Positions 63,655 to 64,000 of a stretch of 64,000 bases of DNA are shown piece by piece. Every line of letters begins with the position of its first letter. Within the stretch, counting starts at the first letter, position 1. Location of the stretch: assembly GCF_900107755.1 (NCBI RefSeq), contig NZ_FNQR01000001.1, positions 402,831-466,830 of the forward strand, read 5' to 3'. Source of the DNA: Thalassobacillus cyri (lineage in GTDB: Bacteria; Bacillota; Bacilli; Bacillales; Halobacillaceae). The position numbers and the translations under genes are program-made. The notes under the pieces were generated by a model. It saw nothing but the letters and a program-made list of their open reading frames with translations. It was not told the origin of the DNA and searched no databases.

Positions 63655-63725
63655 GCAAGGAGATCCGGGAAATTGCGAGACTCCAATGGGAAGATAGTAC
63701 ATGGTGAGATCCCGCAGGGCTTTAG
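63655..63725. repeat. Partial second intergenic element, cut by the IS
   Basis: GCGAGACTCCAATGGGAAGA and GAGATCCCGCAGGGC resemble part of the same class of Bacillaceae repeat; the sequence ends abruptly at the IS end at 63726. The 300 bases before it (63277-63654) hold no gene. Confidence 0.45.
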
Positions 63726-64000
63726 TGCAGTGCACCCCTATTGTTGGACACTCATCTGACAATAGGAGGTGCTCTTATGAGCCAGTATACCCCCGAAGAA
63801 AAACTACACATTATTAAACGGTATTTAAATGAATCCATCAGCTATCGAGAACTGGAGAACCAGGTGAAAGTGGATAACTCCGTCCTTCGTTACTGGGTCG
63901 CTTTATACCGATATCATGGTAATAAGGCATTTTCGTTTCCCTATACAAACTATTCTCCAGCCCTTAAACTGAAGGTAATTCAGTTAATTAAAGAGAACGC
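63726..64000 (+). mobile_element. IS150-like (IS3 family) element, left end
   Basis: The left end TGCAGTGCACCCCTATTGTT is much like the IS150 terminal repeat (TGTACTGCACCC...). A ribosome site AGGAGG and an orfA with helix-turn-helix follow at once. The element continues past the window, so the right end, orfB and target duplication cannot be seen. Confidence 0.8.
63777..64000 (+). CDS. IS3-family transposase OrfA, partial
   Basis: ATG 63777 after ATAGGAGGTGCTCTT. The first 74 codons give MSQYTPEEKLHIIKRYLNES, then SYRELENQVKVDNSVLRYWV, a helix-turn-helix of the InsJ/IS150 OrfA type, and a second one begins near SPALKLKVIQLIKEN. The end lies beyond the window. Confidence 0.85.
   Translation, partial: MSQYTPEEKLHIIKRYLNESISYRELENQVKVDNSVLRYWVALYRYHGNKAFSFPYTNYSPALKLKVIQLIKEN

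Overview
The window looks like chromosomal DNA from an endospore-forming, low-to-medium GC Gram-positive bacterium of the family Bacillaceae. Strong GGAGG ribosome sites, many TTG/GTG starts, spore genes (spoVIF, yjcZ, a GerPA/PF peptide, a YaaH/SleL-type cortex hydrolase) and B. subtilis-like pairs (csbB-yfhO, alaR-alaT, phoD-tatA) support this. A moderately halophilic genus such as Halobacillus is my guess from general feel, not proven by the sequence. There are no rRNA, tRNA or CRISPR loci.

Layout. 1-7.7 kb: accessory genes (acetyltransferases, two VOC proteins, a methyltransferase, DUF488) with several tiny membrane peptides. 7.7-13.7 kb: phoD-tatA behind a Pho-box-like array, a degenerate exo/endonuclease-phosphatase protein, two DUF1801 proteins, and a carnitine-catabolism remnant (broken L-carnitine dehydrogenase plus intact betainyl-CoA thioesterase). 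13.8-18.1 kb: beta-glucoside locus (6-phospho-beta-glucosidase, PTS IIBCA, divergent GntR regulator). 18.1-32 kb: transporters (three EamA/DMT-type, one MFS, one SMR pair), alaR-alaT, AlkA-type glycosylase, YceI behind three MarR/MhqR-like palindromes. 32-42.5 kb: sporulation, germination and stress genes, a YaaH-like hydrolase, ferritin-like protein. 42.9-51.4 kb: cell-envelope block (PgaC-like glycosyltransferase, LCP protein fused to a YrrS-like DUF1510 domain, a membrane-anchored NERD-like protein, csbB, yfhO). 51.5-58 kb: guanine-type riboswitch before a secreted nucleosidase lipoprotein, aldo-keto reductase, cold-shock protein, MerR regulator, BrnQ. 58.4-64 kb: broken polysaccharide deacetylase-LysM gene, a compact arsenic operon (arsR, arsI, Cys-rich mini-protein) with three identical-type operators, pirin, CPA1 antiporter, and the left end of an IS150-like element.

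The most unusual points are: (1) the LCP-DUF1510 fusion; (2) dispersed arrays with a period near 21 bp (two loci of one family, one of another); (3) the Cys-rich third gene of the ars operon; (4) a guanine riboswitch governing an exported nucleosidase; (5) an EEP-fold protein that has lost nearly all catalytic residues; (6) at least five genes broken by one-base changes, mostly in homopolymers, which is either decay or draft-sequence error. Starts were moved from the longest frame whenever a Shine-Dalgarno sequence favoured an internal codon; this is stated per gene.
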